Positions 1 to 8,574 of a stretch of DNA of 26,902 bases are shown in pieces. How positions within the stretch are numbered: position 1 is the stretch's first letter; every line of letters starts with the position of its first letter. Below the pieces are notes generated by a model. It was not told the origin of the DNA, made no database searches, and saw only the letters and a program-made list of their open reading frames with translations. A program made the position numbers and the translations under genes. The DNA comes from Candidatus Zixiibacteriota bacterium (GTDB lineage: Bacteria > Zixibacteria > MSB-5A5 > GN15 > JAAZOE01). The stretch covers positions 1 to 26,902 of the forward strand of contig JAUUYJ010000002.1 of NCBI GenBank assembly GCA_030588275.1. Reading direction: 5' to 3'.

Positions 1-1
1 G

Positions 2-1462
2 CGGATAATAAACGAACCGACCGCCGCCGCTTTGGCTTATGGTTTGGATAAAAAAGATAACCAAAAAATAGCCGTTTATGATTTGGGTGGTGGAACTTTT
101 GATATTTCTATTCTGGAATTGGGTGAGGGTGTCTTTGAGGTTCGCTCGACCAATGGTGACACCCATCTTGGTGGAGATGATTTTGATCAAAAAATCATCG
201 ACTGGATGGCTGACGAATTCAAGAAAACCAACGGTATTGATTTGCGGAAGGATAAAATGGCTTTGCAACGTCTCAAGGAGGCGGCTGAAAAGGCGAAGGT
301 CGAACTTTCCACAACCCTTCAGACGACTATCAACTTGCCGTTTGTTACCGCCGATCAAGCCGGTCCAAAGCATCTTGACCTGACCCTGACTCGAGCCCGT
401 TACGAAGGATTATGCGAAGATTTAATCAACCGTTCGGTGGAACCGTGCCGAAGTGCGATCAAAGATGCCGGTCTGGCCGCTTCTGACATTGACGAAGTTA
501 TCTTAGTCGGTGGAATGACGCGGATGCCAAAGGTTCAGGAGATCGTTAAGCAGGTCTTTGGACGTGAACCGAACCGAAGCGTCAACCCGGATGAAGTGGT
601 TGCCGTTGGCGCCGCCATTCAAGGGGGCGTTTTGGCTGGTGATCTTAAGGATGTGGTGCTCCTTGATGTGACACCGCTCTCATTGGGAATCGAAACTTTG
701 GGTGGGGTAATGACCCGCTTGATTGATCGTAACACAACCATCCCGACACGGAAATCGCAAGTATTTTCGACAGCCTCCGACAATCAACCGGCGGTCTCAA
801 TTAACGTTCTGCAAGGGGAGCGAGAGATGTCGGTCCACAATCGGACCCTCGGCCGTTTTGACCTGGTTGGGATTCCTGCCGCTCCACGCGGCTTACCGCA
901 GATCGAAGTCTCATTCGACATTGATGCCAATGGCATCGTTCATGTCTCGGCCAAAGATCTCGGAACCGGTAAGGAACAGAAAATAAAAATTGAATCTTCT
1001 ACCGGTCTTTCCGAAGATGAGATCAACACTATGGTCAAGGATGCCGAGTCGCACGAAGAGGAAGATAAGGCAACCAAAGATTTAGTCCAGGCTCGCAACG
1101 AAGCGGATCAGGCGGTTTATACGACCGAAAAATCACTCAAAGAGCATGGTGACAAGATTGACGAGGAAGATAAGAAGAAGATTGAAGCCGGTCTCGAAAA
1201 AGTAAAATCGGTGATGACCTCCGAGGATACCAAGACTATCAAGGATGCGGTTGAAGAGTTGATGACCGCTTCGCATAAGCTGGCCGAAGAGGTGTACAAA
1301 CAGAGCCAGGCGGAAGGTCAGGCAGAAGGAGCACCGAATGGTTCTGCTCCCGAAGGTGATGATGCAGCGACCGCTCCCGAAGCAGATCAAGGTTCAGACG
1401 GTGCAGATGATGGTGCCGTTGATGCCGACTTTGAAGTTGTCGATGAAGACGAAAAGAAATAG
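2..1462 (+). CDS. dnaK: Chaperone DnaK (Hsp70), 5' end cut by window edge
   Basis: ATP-dependent Hsp70 chaperone that binds exposed hydrophobic peptides in the cytoplasm and works with DnaJ and GrpE. The frame is open from base 2 and begins inside the nucleotide-binding domain with RIINEPTAAALAYGLDK. Compared with E. coli DnaK, roughly the first 165 residues lie outside the window, so this is an edge effect and not a broken gene. Visible signatures are the phosphate loop DLGGGTFDIS, the adenosine motif ILVGGMTRMPKVQ, the linker VLLDVTPLSLGIETLGG, the substrate-binding beta domain and the helical lid. The tail is rich in Ala, Gly, Asp and Glu and ends DADFEVVDEDEKK, the usual DnaK-type C-terminus. 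dnaJ starts 19 bases downstream, so co-transcription is likely. The promoter, and any heat-shock control, is outside the window. Confidence 0.98.
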   Translation, partial: RIINEPTAAALAYGLDKKDNQKIAVYDLGGGTFDISILELGEGVFEVRSTNGDTHLGGDDFDQKIIDWMADEFKKTNGIDLRKDKMALQRLKEAAEKAKVELSTTLQTTINLPFVTADQAGPKHLDLTLTRARYEGLCEDLINRSVEPCRSAIKDAGLAASDIDEVILVGGMTRMPKVQEIVKQVFGREPNRSVNPDEVVAVGAAIQGGVLAGDLKDVVLLDVTPLSLGIETLGGVMTRLIDRNTTIPTRKSQVFSTASDNQPAVSINVLQGEREMSVHNRTLGRFDLVGIPAAPRGLPQIEVSFDIDANGIVHVSAKDLGTGKEQKIKIESSTGLSEDEINTMVKDAESHEEEDKATKDLVQARNEADQAVYTTEKSLKEHGDKIDEEDKKKIEAGLEKVKSVMTSEDTKTIKDAVEELMTASHKLAEEVYKQSQAEGQAEGAPNGSAPEGDDAATAPEADQGSDGADDGAVDADFEVVDEDEKK

Positions 1463-1481
1463 GTATAAATAAAGCAGTTTT

Positions 1482-2660
1482 ATGGAAAAAAGAGATTACT
1501 ACGAAGTCCTCGGGTTAGACAAATCGGATGGCCCGGATGAAATAAAAAGAGCCTATCGCAAGATGGCGATGAAGTATCACCCTGATCGCAATCCGGGTGA
1601 TGCCGAGGCGGAAGAGAGTTTCAAGGAAGCGACCGAGGCTTACGAAGTCCTGAAAAATGCTGAGAAGAAAAATCGGTACGACCAGTTTGGTCATGCCGGA
1701 TTAGGCCAGGGGCAGGCGGGTGGCTTCGGAGGTGGTGGTGGTTTCGAAGGATTCGATCTGTCCGACGCTCTACGTGCCTTTATGCGTGATTTTGGCGGCA
1801 GAGGTGGCGGGGGCGGAATGGGTGGCTTTGAGGATCTGTTTGGCGGTGGTCGTCGGGCCGGTCAGGTCGATAATCGTGGTCGCGATTTACAGATCAGGTT
1901 GAAGCTGACGTTAGAAGAGATCGCCTCAGGAACCAAAAAGAAAATAAAAGTAAAGCGATTGACCACCTGTAAGGAATGTTCCGGTCATGGGAGCGCACCC
2001 GGCAGTAGTCGCAACAGTTGTCCTCAGTGCAAAGGACATGGACAGGTGCGTCGGGTCAGTCGTTCGATTTTTGGGCAGATGGTCAATGTAACAACCTGCA
2101 ATGTTTGTCATGGTGCGGGGCAGATCATCACGACACCTTGCCCGGTATGTCATGGCGAAGGGCGCCTTCGAGAGTCGGCGATGATTAATGTCGATATCCC
2201 GGCTGGTGTTGCTGAGGGAAATTACATCCCACTTGATGGACAGGGTGATGCCGGTGTCAGGGGCGGCCCAGAGGGAGATTTGATCGTTGTTATCGAAGAG
2301 AAAGATCACGATCATTTTACTCGTCAGGGGAATAACATCGTTTGTCAAATGCCGATTTCCTTTATTGTAGCGGCCATTGGTGGGACGATTCAGGTGCCGG
2401 GGCTTGAGAGTGAATTGAGTTTGGATATACCGGCTGGCACCCAATCTGGAAAAGTTTTTAAGCTCAAAGGTAAAGGGATTGCACATTTGCGCCATCGGGG
2501 TCATGGAGATGAATTGGTTCAGGTGCAAGTCTGGACACCACGGAAACTGAATTCTGAAGAGAAAAAACTGTTTAAAAGCCTGTCCAATTCAGAATCGTTT
2601 GTTCCTCCCAAATCATCCCGCTCATTTTTCTCTCGACTGCGCGATACGCTGGGCGTATAG
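1482..2660 (+). CDS. dnaJ: Co-chaperone DnaJ (Hsp40)
   Basis: Hsp40 partner of DnaK that delivers substrates and stimulates its ATPase. The 392-residue length is normal for a full type I DnaJ. The J domain spans about residues 4-70 with the HPD motif at 33-35. A Gly/Phe-rich stretch follows at about 75-130. Four CxxCxGxG zinc motifs begin at Cys163, Cys180, Cys206 and Cys220, so both zinc sites are complete. The C-terminal substrate-binding beta domains follow, with DIPAGVAEGNYIPLDGQGD. The ATG lies 19 bases after the dnaK stop; no strong Shine-Dalgarno sequence precedes it, which fits translation in an operon. The gene order dnaK-dnaJ-prmA-rsmE resembles the heat-shock operons of several bacterial phyla. 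Confidence 0.98.
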   Translation: MEKRDYYEVLGLDKSDGPDEIKRAYRKMAMKYHPDRNPGDAEAEESFKEATEAYEVLKNAEKKNRYDQFGHAGLGQGQAGGFGGGGGFEGFDLSDALRAFMRDFGGRGGGGGMGGFEDLFGGGRRAGQVDNRGRDLQIRLKLTLEEIASGTKKKIKVKRLTTCKECSGHGSAPGSSRNSCPQCKGHGQVRRVSRSIFGQMVNVTTCNVCHGAGQIITTPCPVCHGEGRLRESAMINVDIPAGVAEGNYIPLDGQGDAGVRGGPEGDLIVVIEEKDHDHFTRQGNNIVCQMPISFIVAAIGGTIQVPGLESELSLDIPAGTQSGKVFKLKGKGIAHLRHRGHGDELVQVQVWTPRKLNSEEKKLFKSLSNSESFVPPKSSRSFFSRLRDTLGV

Positions 2661-2667
2661 GTAATCT

Positions 2668-3543
2668 ATGTCTCATGATCCTCACTATCTGGAAGTAGCG
2701 CTTCCGATAACGACTGATTTTCTTGAAGGTGTTTCCAATTACATCATAGAGAATATCTGTGGAGGGTTGGTTCTGGAAGATGAAGAGGATGGCTCCGAGA
2801 CCATTCTTCGTTTTTACCTGGCGCACGATATCGATTCTGAAAAAATGCTGGCAGGGCTGGATCGATATCTGAGGAGTCTTGAGTTAGGCCATTACTCAGA
2901 CAGATTAAAAAAACGGCGCATCAAAGATATCAATTGGCTTGAGTTGTATCAGCGTTCGGTCCCGCCAATATTAATCGGTAAAACGATTGTCATAAAAACT
3001 CCCTGGCATTCCGAACAGTTTCCCGACCGAACCGAAATCATTCTGGAACCGAAGATGGCTTTCGGAACCGGGCATCATGAGACGACGCGCAGTTGTTTGG
3101 CTGTTATGGAAGAGGTTACTTTCGATAATAAGCGGGTTCTTGATTTGGGGTGCGGTTCCGGTCTGTTGGGTATTTATGCCGCCTTAATGGGCGCCCGTGC
3201 GGTTATCGGTTACGATACCGATCCTTTGGCGATCACCGATTGTAATGAAAATTTCCCGGTCAATGGAGTCGAGAAAATCTACCGAGCTGAACTGGGAACG
3301 ATAAATGATATTGATTCTGATTCGATCTTTGACATTCTGATTGTAAATATTATTAAGGAAACGATTCTGCCGATCATCGGTCGGCTCAATGGGATGGCGT
3401 CAGAAGGTGGCGTCATTATTCTATCAGGGCTGATGCAAAAAGATTCTCCCGATATTGAAATGGCTCTTGAGGATCACCACCTGACAAACTATTATAAGCA
3501 TTTTGATAATGAATGGGTAACCTATCGGGTGGACCTGCCGTGA
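2668..3543 (+). CDS. prmA: Ribosomal protein L11 methyltransferase PrmA
   Basis: SAM-dependent methyltransferase that methylates Lys side chains and the N-terminus of ribosomal protein L11. The 291-residue protein has the PrmA signature AFGTGHHETT at 131-140. SAM motif I, VLDLGCGSGLLGI, is at 157-169, and the acidic end of motif II, GYDTD, is at 181-185. The catalytic-loop region reads ILIVNIIKETILP near 224-236, where the family usually has an N-(I/L)-(L/I)-A version; this is a mild divergence. The N-terminal substrate-recognition domain (about 1-100) is present. The start lies seven bases after the dnaJ stop and the end overlaps the rsmE start, so it sits inside the dnaK operon. Confidence 0.95.
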   Translation: MSHDPHYLEVALPITTDFLEGVSNYIIENICGGLVLEDEEDGSETILRFYLAHDIDSEKMLAGLDRYLRSLELGHYSDRLKKRRIKDINWLELYQRSVPPILIGKTIVIKTPWHSEQFPDRTEIILEPKMAFGTGHHETTRSCLAVMEEVTFDNKRVLDLGCGSGLLGIYAALMGARAVIGYDTDPLAITDCNENFPVNGVEKIYRAELGTINDIDSDSIFDILIVNIIKETILPIIGRLNGMASEGGVIILSGLMQKDSPDIEMALEDHHLTNYYKHFDNEWVTYRVDLP

Positions 3544-4289
3544 TTGCCACCTTTATTTACCAGCGGGATAATTTGGTTGGCGAAAATATTGTCATAGGTG
3601 GGGAAGAGGGGCATCATATTGCGCGGGTAATGCGTTTAAAAAGCGGCGATCAGGTCCGTCTGATTGATGGTCAGGGGACTGCTCATACGTGTGAAATAGG
3701 TGATATTAAGGGTGATCAAGTTGTCTGCCGGATAATCAAAACGACTCGTTTCTCGGGTGAACCATCAATCAAGTTGACTTTGGCAGTGGCCTTGTCGGAA
3801 GCGGCCAAATTCAAAACTATTATCGAAAAAGGGACCGAGGTTGGAGTCTCAAAATTTATCCCGCTCTATTCCGAAAAAAGCAAAATTAATTTAAGTGCCT
3901 CGGCGATTGTAAAAAGAAAAATGAGCCGGTGGCAAAGAATTGCTACGGCGGCGGCAAAACAATCCGGACGGTCGGTTATTCCGACTATTGACCAACCGGA
4001 GGAATTTTCAGCATTTATAAAGCGGTGTAACCCTGAAGTAAGTTGCCTGTTTCATTCTCCCTCTCAGATGAGTCTGACCGACTTGGTTTCCAAAACATCT
4101 GATCTCAATGAAGTCGTCTCCATCATTGGCCCAGAGTCTGGTTTTTCTCCAACTGAAATTGAACTGGCCGGATCTAATCAGGTTGCGGTGGTCTCGCTCG
4201 GAGACCGGATATTGCGGACAGAAACAGCTGGCGTAGTTATTCCATCGCTGATTATTTATCTTCGAGATGCAGTCAAAAAAATTGCATAA
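3540..4289 (+). CDS. rsmE: 16S rRNA m3U1498 methyltransferase RsmE
   Basis: SPOUT-class methyltransferase that methylates N3 of U1498 in 16S rRNA. I chose the GTG at 3540, whose GTGA overlaps the prmA stop TGA by four bases. It gives a 249-residue protein of normal family length. An in-frame ATG at 3513 lies inside prmA and would add nine non-conserved residues. An N-terminal PUA-like domain (GEEGHHIARVMRLKSGD) is followed by the trefoil-knot domain. Knot motifs are EKGTEVGVSKFIPLYSEKS, IIGPESGFSPTEIELA and the C-terminal VSLGDRILRTETAGVV, which forms the SAM pocket. The prmA-rsmE pairing is common, with both gene products modifying the ribosome. Confidence 0.95.
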   Translation: MIATFIYQRDNLVGENIVIGGEEGHHIARVMRLKSGDQVRLIDGQGTAHTCEIGDIKGDQVVCRIIKTTRFSGEPSIKLTLAVALSEAAKFKTIIEKGTEVGVSKFIPLYSEKSKINLSASAIVKRKMSRWQRIATAAAKQSGRSVIPTIDQPEEFSAFIKRCNPEVSCLFHSPSQMSLTDLVSKTSDLNEVVSIIGPESGFSPTEIELAGSNQVAVVSLGDRILRTETAGVVIPSLIIYLRDAVKKIA

Positions 4290-4307
4290 TGAGCCGATAC
4301 AATTGAT

Positions 4308-5102
4308 ATGCAGGCGGACATCTATATATATCTTCTGATCGGTTTTCTGGGAATCTCGATTGGATCTTTTTTGAATGTTGTGATTTACCGACTTCCTCGT
4401 AATAAAAGCCTGGTACTGTCCCGTTCTGCCTGCCCCAATTGCCGGATGAAAATTTCGTTTTTTGATAATGTCCCACTCTTGTCGTACATTCTATTGCTGG
4501 GGCATTGCCGTCATTGCCGGGCGCCGATTTCGGCTCGGTATCCAATGGTTGAAATGCTTAACGGTCTGTTTTATATCCTTTTTCTGTACTTCGACGGGAT
4601 GACTATGGTGATGGCCGGACATTGTTTTTTGGCTTCGTCCCTGTTGGCTATATTTTTCATCGACCTTGAATTTTATATTATCCCGGATGTGATTTCGATT
4701 ACCGGAATTGTGGTCGGTTTGGGGTTGGCCTTTTTTCCCGGCACCATTGGTCTGGTCGATTCTTTAATCGGAATTGCCGTTGGGGGAGGCTCGCTTCTTC
4801 TGATCGCTTATCTTGGAGAATGGTTGTTCAAGAAAGAGGCGATGGGTGGCGGGGATATCAAGATGGCGGCAATGATGGGTGCGTTTGTAGGCTGGCAAAA
4901 GGTGATCCTAATATTCATGGGTGGTTCGATCATTGGCCTGATAGTATCCCTTATCTGGATGGCCTATTCCAAAAAGATACGAAGCAGTCGGATGATCCCA
5001 TTTGGCCCTTTTCTGGCAATGGCCGCGATGATTACGTTGGTTTATGGGCAGACCATACTCGATATATATGTCTCATACATATTTGATGCTCGTGCTTTTT
5101 GA
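4308..5102 (+). CDS. pilD: Type IV prepilin leader peptidase / N-methyltransferase (A24 family)
   Basis: Inner-membrane aspartyl peptidase that cleaves the leader of type IV pilins or type II secretion pseudopilins and usually methylates the new N-terminus. The 264-residue protein starts with a membrane helix containing GSFLNVVIYRLP. A cytoplasmic loop follows with two CxxC pairs, Cys42/Cys45 and Cys67/Cys70, as in bifunctional enzymes. The two catalytic Asp candidates are Asp119 (FFIDLEFYIIPD) and Asp183 (GGGDIKMAAMMGAFVGW). They are 64 residues apart, the same as the catalytic pair of Vibrio TcpJ. About seven further hydrophobic segments are visible. The start is 18 bases after rsmE. Whether it serves pili (pilD) or secretion (gspO) cannot be told here; no pilin gene is in the window. 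Confidence 0.93.
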   Translation: MQADIYIYLLIGFLGISIGSFLNVVIYRLPRNKSLVLSRSACPNCRMKISFFDNVPLLSYILLLGHCRHCRAPISARYPMVEMLNGLFYILFLYFDGMTMVMAGHCFLASSLLAIFFIDLEFYIIPDVISITGIVVGLGLAFFPGTIGLVDSLIGIAVGGGSLLLIAYLGEWLFKKEAMGGGDIKMAAMMGAFVGWQKVILIFMGGSIIGLIVSLIWMAYSKKIRSSRMIPFGPFLAMAAMITLVYGQTILDIYVSYIFDARAF

Positions 5103-5277
5103 CGCTCAATTAATTACCCCCATGATGACAAAAAAAGATTTTATCAAATTTCCAGAAATTAGTTAATTTTCCGAATATTCTGAATTGCTGAGCTAAGGCG
5201 GTTGAAGTTTCTCCCTGGCTTATGAATTAGATCACTTGGCCATATCCTCTCAAAAACTTCCAACTATTGCCGACTAA

Positions 5278-7152
5278 ATGTATATGCGCTCTATTGTCAG
5301 TCGGTACGAAACCGAGATACGTCTCGGTTTGTTGGTCATTGTGATTTTACTGCTGTTTTTGAATGGCAGTAGCACTTTTGTTATCTATCGAGTAAAAAGC
5401 AAGCTGGTTGAAGAGGTTGATTCCCGATTGGATCGGAGTCTTAATTTTACCACACTTTATCTTCAAAAAAATAGTTACCCAACCATGCCAGATCTTCCGG
5501 AGATACCGAAGGATCAGCTTCAACTCTTGATCCAAAAGCACCATGTCGATGATATTGATATCCATTACGTTTCTGGACTGTCACAACAATTATTCACTGA
5601 AAATTTGCAGAATCTGCTGATCAACTCTCTCGGTTTTGATAGAACTGAATTATCAAAAACCGAGTTATTGCTTTCGGGAAAGCGATATTTTTCCTGCGGC
5701 GAGTCGGATGGTCACCGACTGGCCTATTCCTTCTGGAACGGATCGAACAATCGAGGGATTCTGATCGTGGCTCGGACCGTTTCATTTCCGCTTGAAGTTG
5801 TTCAGAAAACCTCAAGGACGGCCCTTTATCTGGGGTTAATTTATATCCTGCTGTTGATCCCCTTGACAGTTTTTCTCCCCCGGCTAATTTTGCAACCTTT
5901 CCGGAAGATGCGGGAAACGGCACAAACGGCTGGTCGCTTGCCGATTACCAGTTCCGGGGATGAGGTCGCCGAAGTAATCAGCTCTTATAAAAATGTAATA
6001 GAAGAACTCAAACAGAGTGAAGCAGAACTTAAGCACCTTTATCAGGAAAGCTCAAATCGAGCCGACAAATTAGAAAATTTGAACCGTTATATTTTGCAGT
6101 CGATCGGGGCTGGTGTAATAAACGTTGATCCTTCCGGAAAAGTAATCGGCTACAATCAGGCGGCTGGAAATATTCTTGGGTATGCCCCGGAGGAGGTTCT
6201 CAACAAACGATATCAAGTGGCATTTCCCGGAGAGATGGAGTTGGCGCTGATTTTTGAAGCCGGGTTACAGCGTGGTGAAACGGTTGGTCGGCGCGGGATG
6301 GAGTTGTCACGAATGGATGGATCAAAAATCTGGCTTGGTTTGGAAAGTTCCCATATCTATGACGATACCGGTCGCTCGGTCGGAATAACGCTTCTGTTTA
6401 ACGACCTGACCGAGATCAAACGGCTCGAATCTGAGCTGGAAATCAATCGGCGCATGGCGGCATTAGGAGAGATGACCGGCGGCTTGGCCCACCAGCTTCG
6501 CAATTCATTAGGGGCCGTTACTGGGTTCTCGCAACTCCTTATAAAAAAGACTCCAGAGGATCAGCCAGCGGGGAAGATCGCCGCCTCTATATTAAACGAA
6601 GCTATGATTTCGGAACGAATGATTGCTCGCTTTTTAAACTTTGCCCGTCCCTTGGCGATAAATCCGGAACTGACCGATCCGGTAGCTTTAATCATACAGA
6701 TTTTGAAACGGTTTGAGGTTGCTTGTAAGGAAAAAAATGTAAAGCTTGATTTCTCTTATCCCGAAGGGCAGGTATCAATTGTTGCCGATGAAATGCTTCT
6801 CTCTGAAGCGCTTTTTAATCTGATAGATAATGCTATTCAGGCGGTCGCTAAGAGTGGTCGGGTAAAAATCAATTTGGAAAATAATAAAGGCTCTTTGGCA
6901 ATTATTATTGCCGATAACGGACCGGGGATTGATCCGGCTATCCGGGATGATCTGTTTACCCCTTTTGTTTCCTCGAAACCATCCGGGACCGGCTTAGGGC
7001 TGGCGCTAACGAGAAAAATTATCAACCTTCATAAGGGGACGATCGAATTTGATCGTGATACCCCCAAAGGAGCGGTCTGCCGCATTGAACTTCCACTGGC
7101 CCAGGAACTGTCCACTTTATTACCGATTTCATCACGTGCAATAGTTAAATAA
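5278..7152 (+). CDS. Membrane sensor histidine kinase with PAS domain (NtrB-like)
   Basis: Predicted sensor kinase, 624 residues. A membrane helix at about 16-37 and a second at about 181-205 bracket a periplasmic sensor domain of about 140 residues. A linker and coiled coil (205-270) follow, then a PAS domain (about 270-380). The HisKA helix has phospho-accepting His405 in GGLAHQLRNSLGAV. The ATPase domain shows the N box around Asn518 (NLIDNAIQAV), the G1 box ADNGPGID at 545-552 and the G2 box GTGLGLAL near 570-577, so it looks catalytically complete. Where NtrB-type kinases have NPL after the His, this one has NSL. ATG 5278 is used; ATG 5284 is an equal alternative, and neither has a good SD. 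The 175 bases upstream hold no convincing gene. No cognate regulator is adjacent; nearness to the prepilin peptidase is only a hint of a surface or pilus role. Confidence 0.9.
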   Translation: MYMRSIVSRYETEIRLGLLVIVILLLFLNGSSTFVIYRVKSKLVEEVDSRLDRSLNFTTLYLQKNSYPTMPDLPEIPKDQLQLLIQKHHVDDIDIHYVSGLSQQLFTENLQNLLINSLGFDRTELSKTELLLSGKRYFSCGESDGHRLAYSFWNGSNNRGILIVARTVSFPLEVVQKTSRTALYLGLIYILLLIPLTVFLPRLILQPFRKMRETAQTAGRLPITSSGDEVAEVISSYKNVIEELKQSEAELKHLYQESSNRADKLENLNRYILQSIGAGVINVDPSGKVIGYNQAAGNILGYAPEEVLNKRYQVAFPGEMELALIFEAGLQRGETVGRRGMELSRMDGSKIWLGLESSHIYDDTGRSVGITLLFNDLTEIKRLESELEINRRMAALGEMTGGLAHQLRNSLGAVTGFSQLLIKKTPEDQPAGKIAASILNEAMISERMIARFLNFARPLAINPELTDPVALIIQILKRFEVACKEKNVKLDFSYPEGQVSIVADEMLLSEALFNLIDNAIQAVAKSGRVKINLENNKGSLAIIIADNGPGIDPAIRDDLFTPFVSSKPSGTGLGLALTRKIINLHKGTIEFDRDTPKGAVCRIELPLAQELSTLLPISSRAIVK

Positions 7153-7218
7153 CTGTAGCCAAGAATGATTTTTATATTATATTGGCGCGACTGATATTTG
7201 GGAATTTTTGGAGGATTC

Positions 7219-7782
7219 ATGGTTGAAGCCAGTAATTTTAAAAAAGGTATGCGGGTTCTCGTTGAGGGTGAGCCGTATGTTATCGTTGATTTTTCTCATG
7301 CCAAAATGGGGCGAGGCCGACCGCATACAAAAGCGCGGATGAAACATATGATCAGTGGTTCGGTTTTTGAGAAATCATACCTGTCCAACGAGAAATTTGA
7401 TCAACCTGATACCCAACATCGGAAGATGGAGTACCTCTATAGTGACGGGGATGATTACCATTTTATGGATTGCTCCACCTTTGAGCAGACTGCCATGACC
7501 GTAGAATATCTTGGAGATAATCGTTATTATTTAATGGAAAACCAGGAATATACAGTGCTGTTTCTTGAGAATAACCCGATCTCAGTCGATCTTCCCGCTT
7601 CAGTCGTGCTAAAAGTTGTCGAATCGGAACCGGCAGTCAAAGGGGACTCGGTGACCAATATTCAGAAGCCGGCCAAGCTTGAAACTGGTTTGATGGTCAA
7701 AGTTCCGTTGTTTGTCAAAGAGGGTGATAAGGTAAAGGTTGATACTCGGACCGGCCAATATCTGGAACGATCAAATAAGTGA
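7219..7782 (+). CDS. efp: Translation elongation factor P, with Arg at the loop tip
   Basis: EF-P binds between the P and E sites and rescues ribosomes stalled at polyproline. ATG 7219 is chosen because GGAGG lies at 7210-7214, and it gives 187 residues, the normal family length. A TTG at 7198 would add seven residues before the SD. The KOW-like N-terminal domain, middle OB domain (YLYSDGDDYHFMD) and C-terminal OB domain with VKVPLFVKEGDKVKVDTRTG are all present. The loop that reaches the peptidyl-transferase centre reads KMGRGRPHTK. By alignment with E. coli (KPGKGQAF), Arg32 replaces the lysylated Lys34. That argues against EpmA-type modification and leaves arginine rhamnosylation or no modification. 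An AT-rich segment at 7171-7180 may hold a -10 box, but I see no clear -35. Confidence 0.97.
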   Translation: MVEASNFKKGMRVLVEGEPYVIVDFSHAKMGRGRPHTKARMKHMISGSVFEKSYLSNEKFDQPDTQHRKMEYLYSDGDDYHFMDCSTFEQTAMTVEYLGDNRYYLMENQEYTVLFLENNPISVDLPASVVLKVVESEPAVKGDSVTNIQKPAKLETGLMVKVPLFVKEGDKVKVDTRTGQYLERSNK

Positions 7783-8420
7783 GCGATGATCTTTGGCCAA
7801 TTATTGGGGTTGATGAATCGGGGAAAGGGGATTTCTTTGGGCCGCTGGTTATCGGCGGTGTTATTGTTTCCAAAGATAGTTTGCCATTAATTGAACGTCT
7901 TGGAATTCGTGATTCCAAAAAAATAGCCGACGGCAAAATTCTTACCATCGCAGAACAGATCAAAAAACATTTCCCATGCAATGTCGTTGCGATCACGCCG
8001 AGCCGATACAACGAACTTTATGCAAAAATCAGAAATCTAAACAAACTACTTGGCTGGGGGCATGCTCGAGTAATCGAAAACTTGCTGGCCGATCATCAGG
8101 TTCCGGCGGCTATCTCAGATAAATTTGGCAATGACCGCTTTATTAATGATTCCCTTTTGGAGAATGGTCGTAAAATAAAAATGATCCAAAAGGTTCGTGG
8201 GGAATCGCATCCGGCGGTGGCGGCCGCTTCAATTCTGGCCAGAGCGGGATTCATTACCGCAATCGCCGACCTGGAGAAGCAGTTTGGGGTGAGGCTTCCC
8301 AAAGGAGCCTCGCGGATCGTTGATGATGCCGGTCGGAATCTGATTGCCAGCGGCGGGGAAGATATTCTGGAGAAGGTGGCCAAGCTCCATTTCAAAAATT
8401 ATCAAAAAATATTCTGCTAA
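7779..8420 (+). CDS. RNase HIII-like ribonuclease without the N-terminal TBP-like domain
   Basis: Predicted type 2 RNase H that cuts RNA in RNA:DNA hybrids. The GTG start overlaps the efp stop TGA by four bases, so translational coupling is likely. The core has GVDESGKGDFFGPLVIGG with Asp12 and Glu13, then RDSKK at 44-48. It continues with Asp114 in AISDKFGN and Glu142 in RGESHPAVAAASILAR, and ends with VAKLHFKNYQK. The GKGDFFGP motif, the Glu in the RGES segment and the KLHFKN tail are RNase HIII-like rather than HII-like. At 213 residues it is about 90 shorter than Bacillus RNase HIII. The missing part is the N-terminal TBP-like substrate-binding domain, because the catalytic motif starts at residue 10. 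It may be a compact HIII-like lineage; rnhC would be a loose name. Confidence 0.85.
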   Translation: MSDDLWPIIGVDESGKGDFFGPLVIGGVIVSKDSLPLIERLGIRDSKKIADGKILTIAEQIKKHFPCNVVAITPSRYNELYAKIRNLNKLLGWGHARVIENLLADHQVPAAISDKFGNDRFINDSLLENGRKIKMIQKVRGESHPAVAAASILARAGFITAIADLEKQFGVRLPKGASRIVDDAGRNLIASGGEDILEKVAKLHFKNYQKIFC

Positions 8421-8542
8421 AAATTATCACTAAAAATTATCTGTAGATCCTGTATTACGCAAGTTCTCTATCTCCAAACGTTCCCCTATTGTCAGCTCTC
8501 ACGCGAGGGGATCAACAATCCGTATCGACCAGAAACGAGGAA

Positions 8543-8556
8543 AGCCCTCACGGGCT
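8543..8556 (-). terminator. Probable minus-strand terminator hairpin
   Basis: Read on the minus strand, AGCCC-GTGA-GGGCT forms a five-pair hairpin followed by TTCCTCGTTT. It lies about 80 bases past the stop of the minus-strand lipoprotein gene and probably ends its transcript. The stem is short and the T-run is interrupted. Confidence 0.45.
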
Positions 8557-8574
8557 GGTTGAAGATATATCAAA

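Noticed and set aside
2..100. Truncated dnaK as a pseudogene
   Set aside because: The reading frame is open to the first base and begins in a conserved motif, so the missing start is due to the window edge.
1926..2528. 200-codon minus-strand ORF opposite dnaJ
   Set aside because: It is fully antisense to the conserved zinc-finger and C-terminal part of dnaJ and is a shadow frame.
7153..7162. CTGTAGCCAA shared upstream of efp and of the gene at 25059 (25003-25012) as a common operator
   Set aside because: A ten-base repeat is expected many times by chance in a window of this size, and the flanks do not match.
8483..8519. Possible pseudoknot (CCCCT/AGGGG with ATTGT/ACAAT) after the RNase gene
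   Set aside because: Both stems have only five pairs and the first loop would have zero bases, which is sterically poor. Chance is the simpler explanation.
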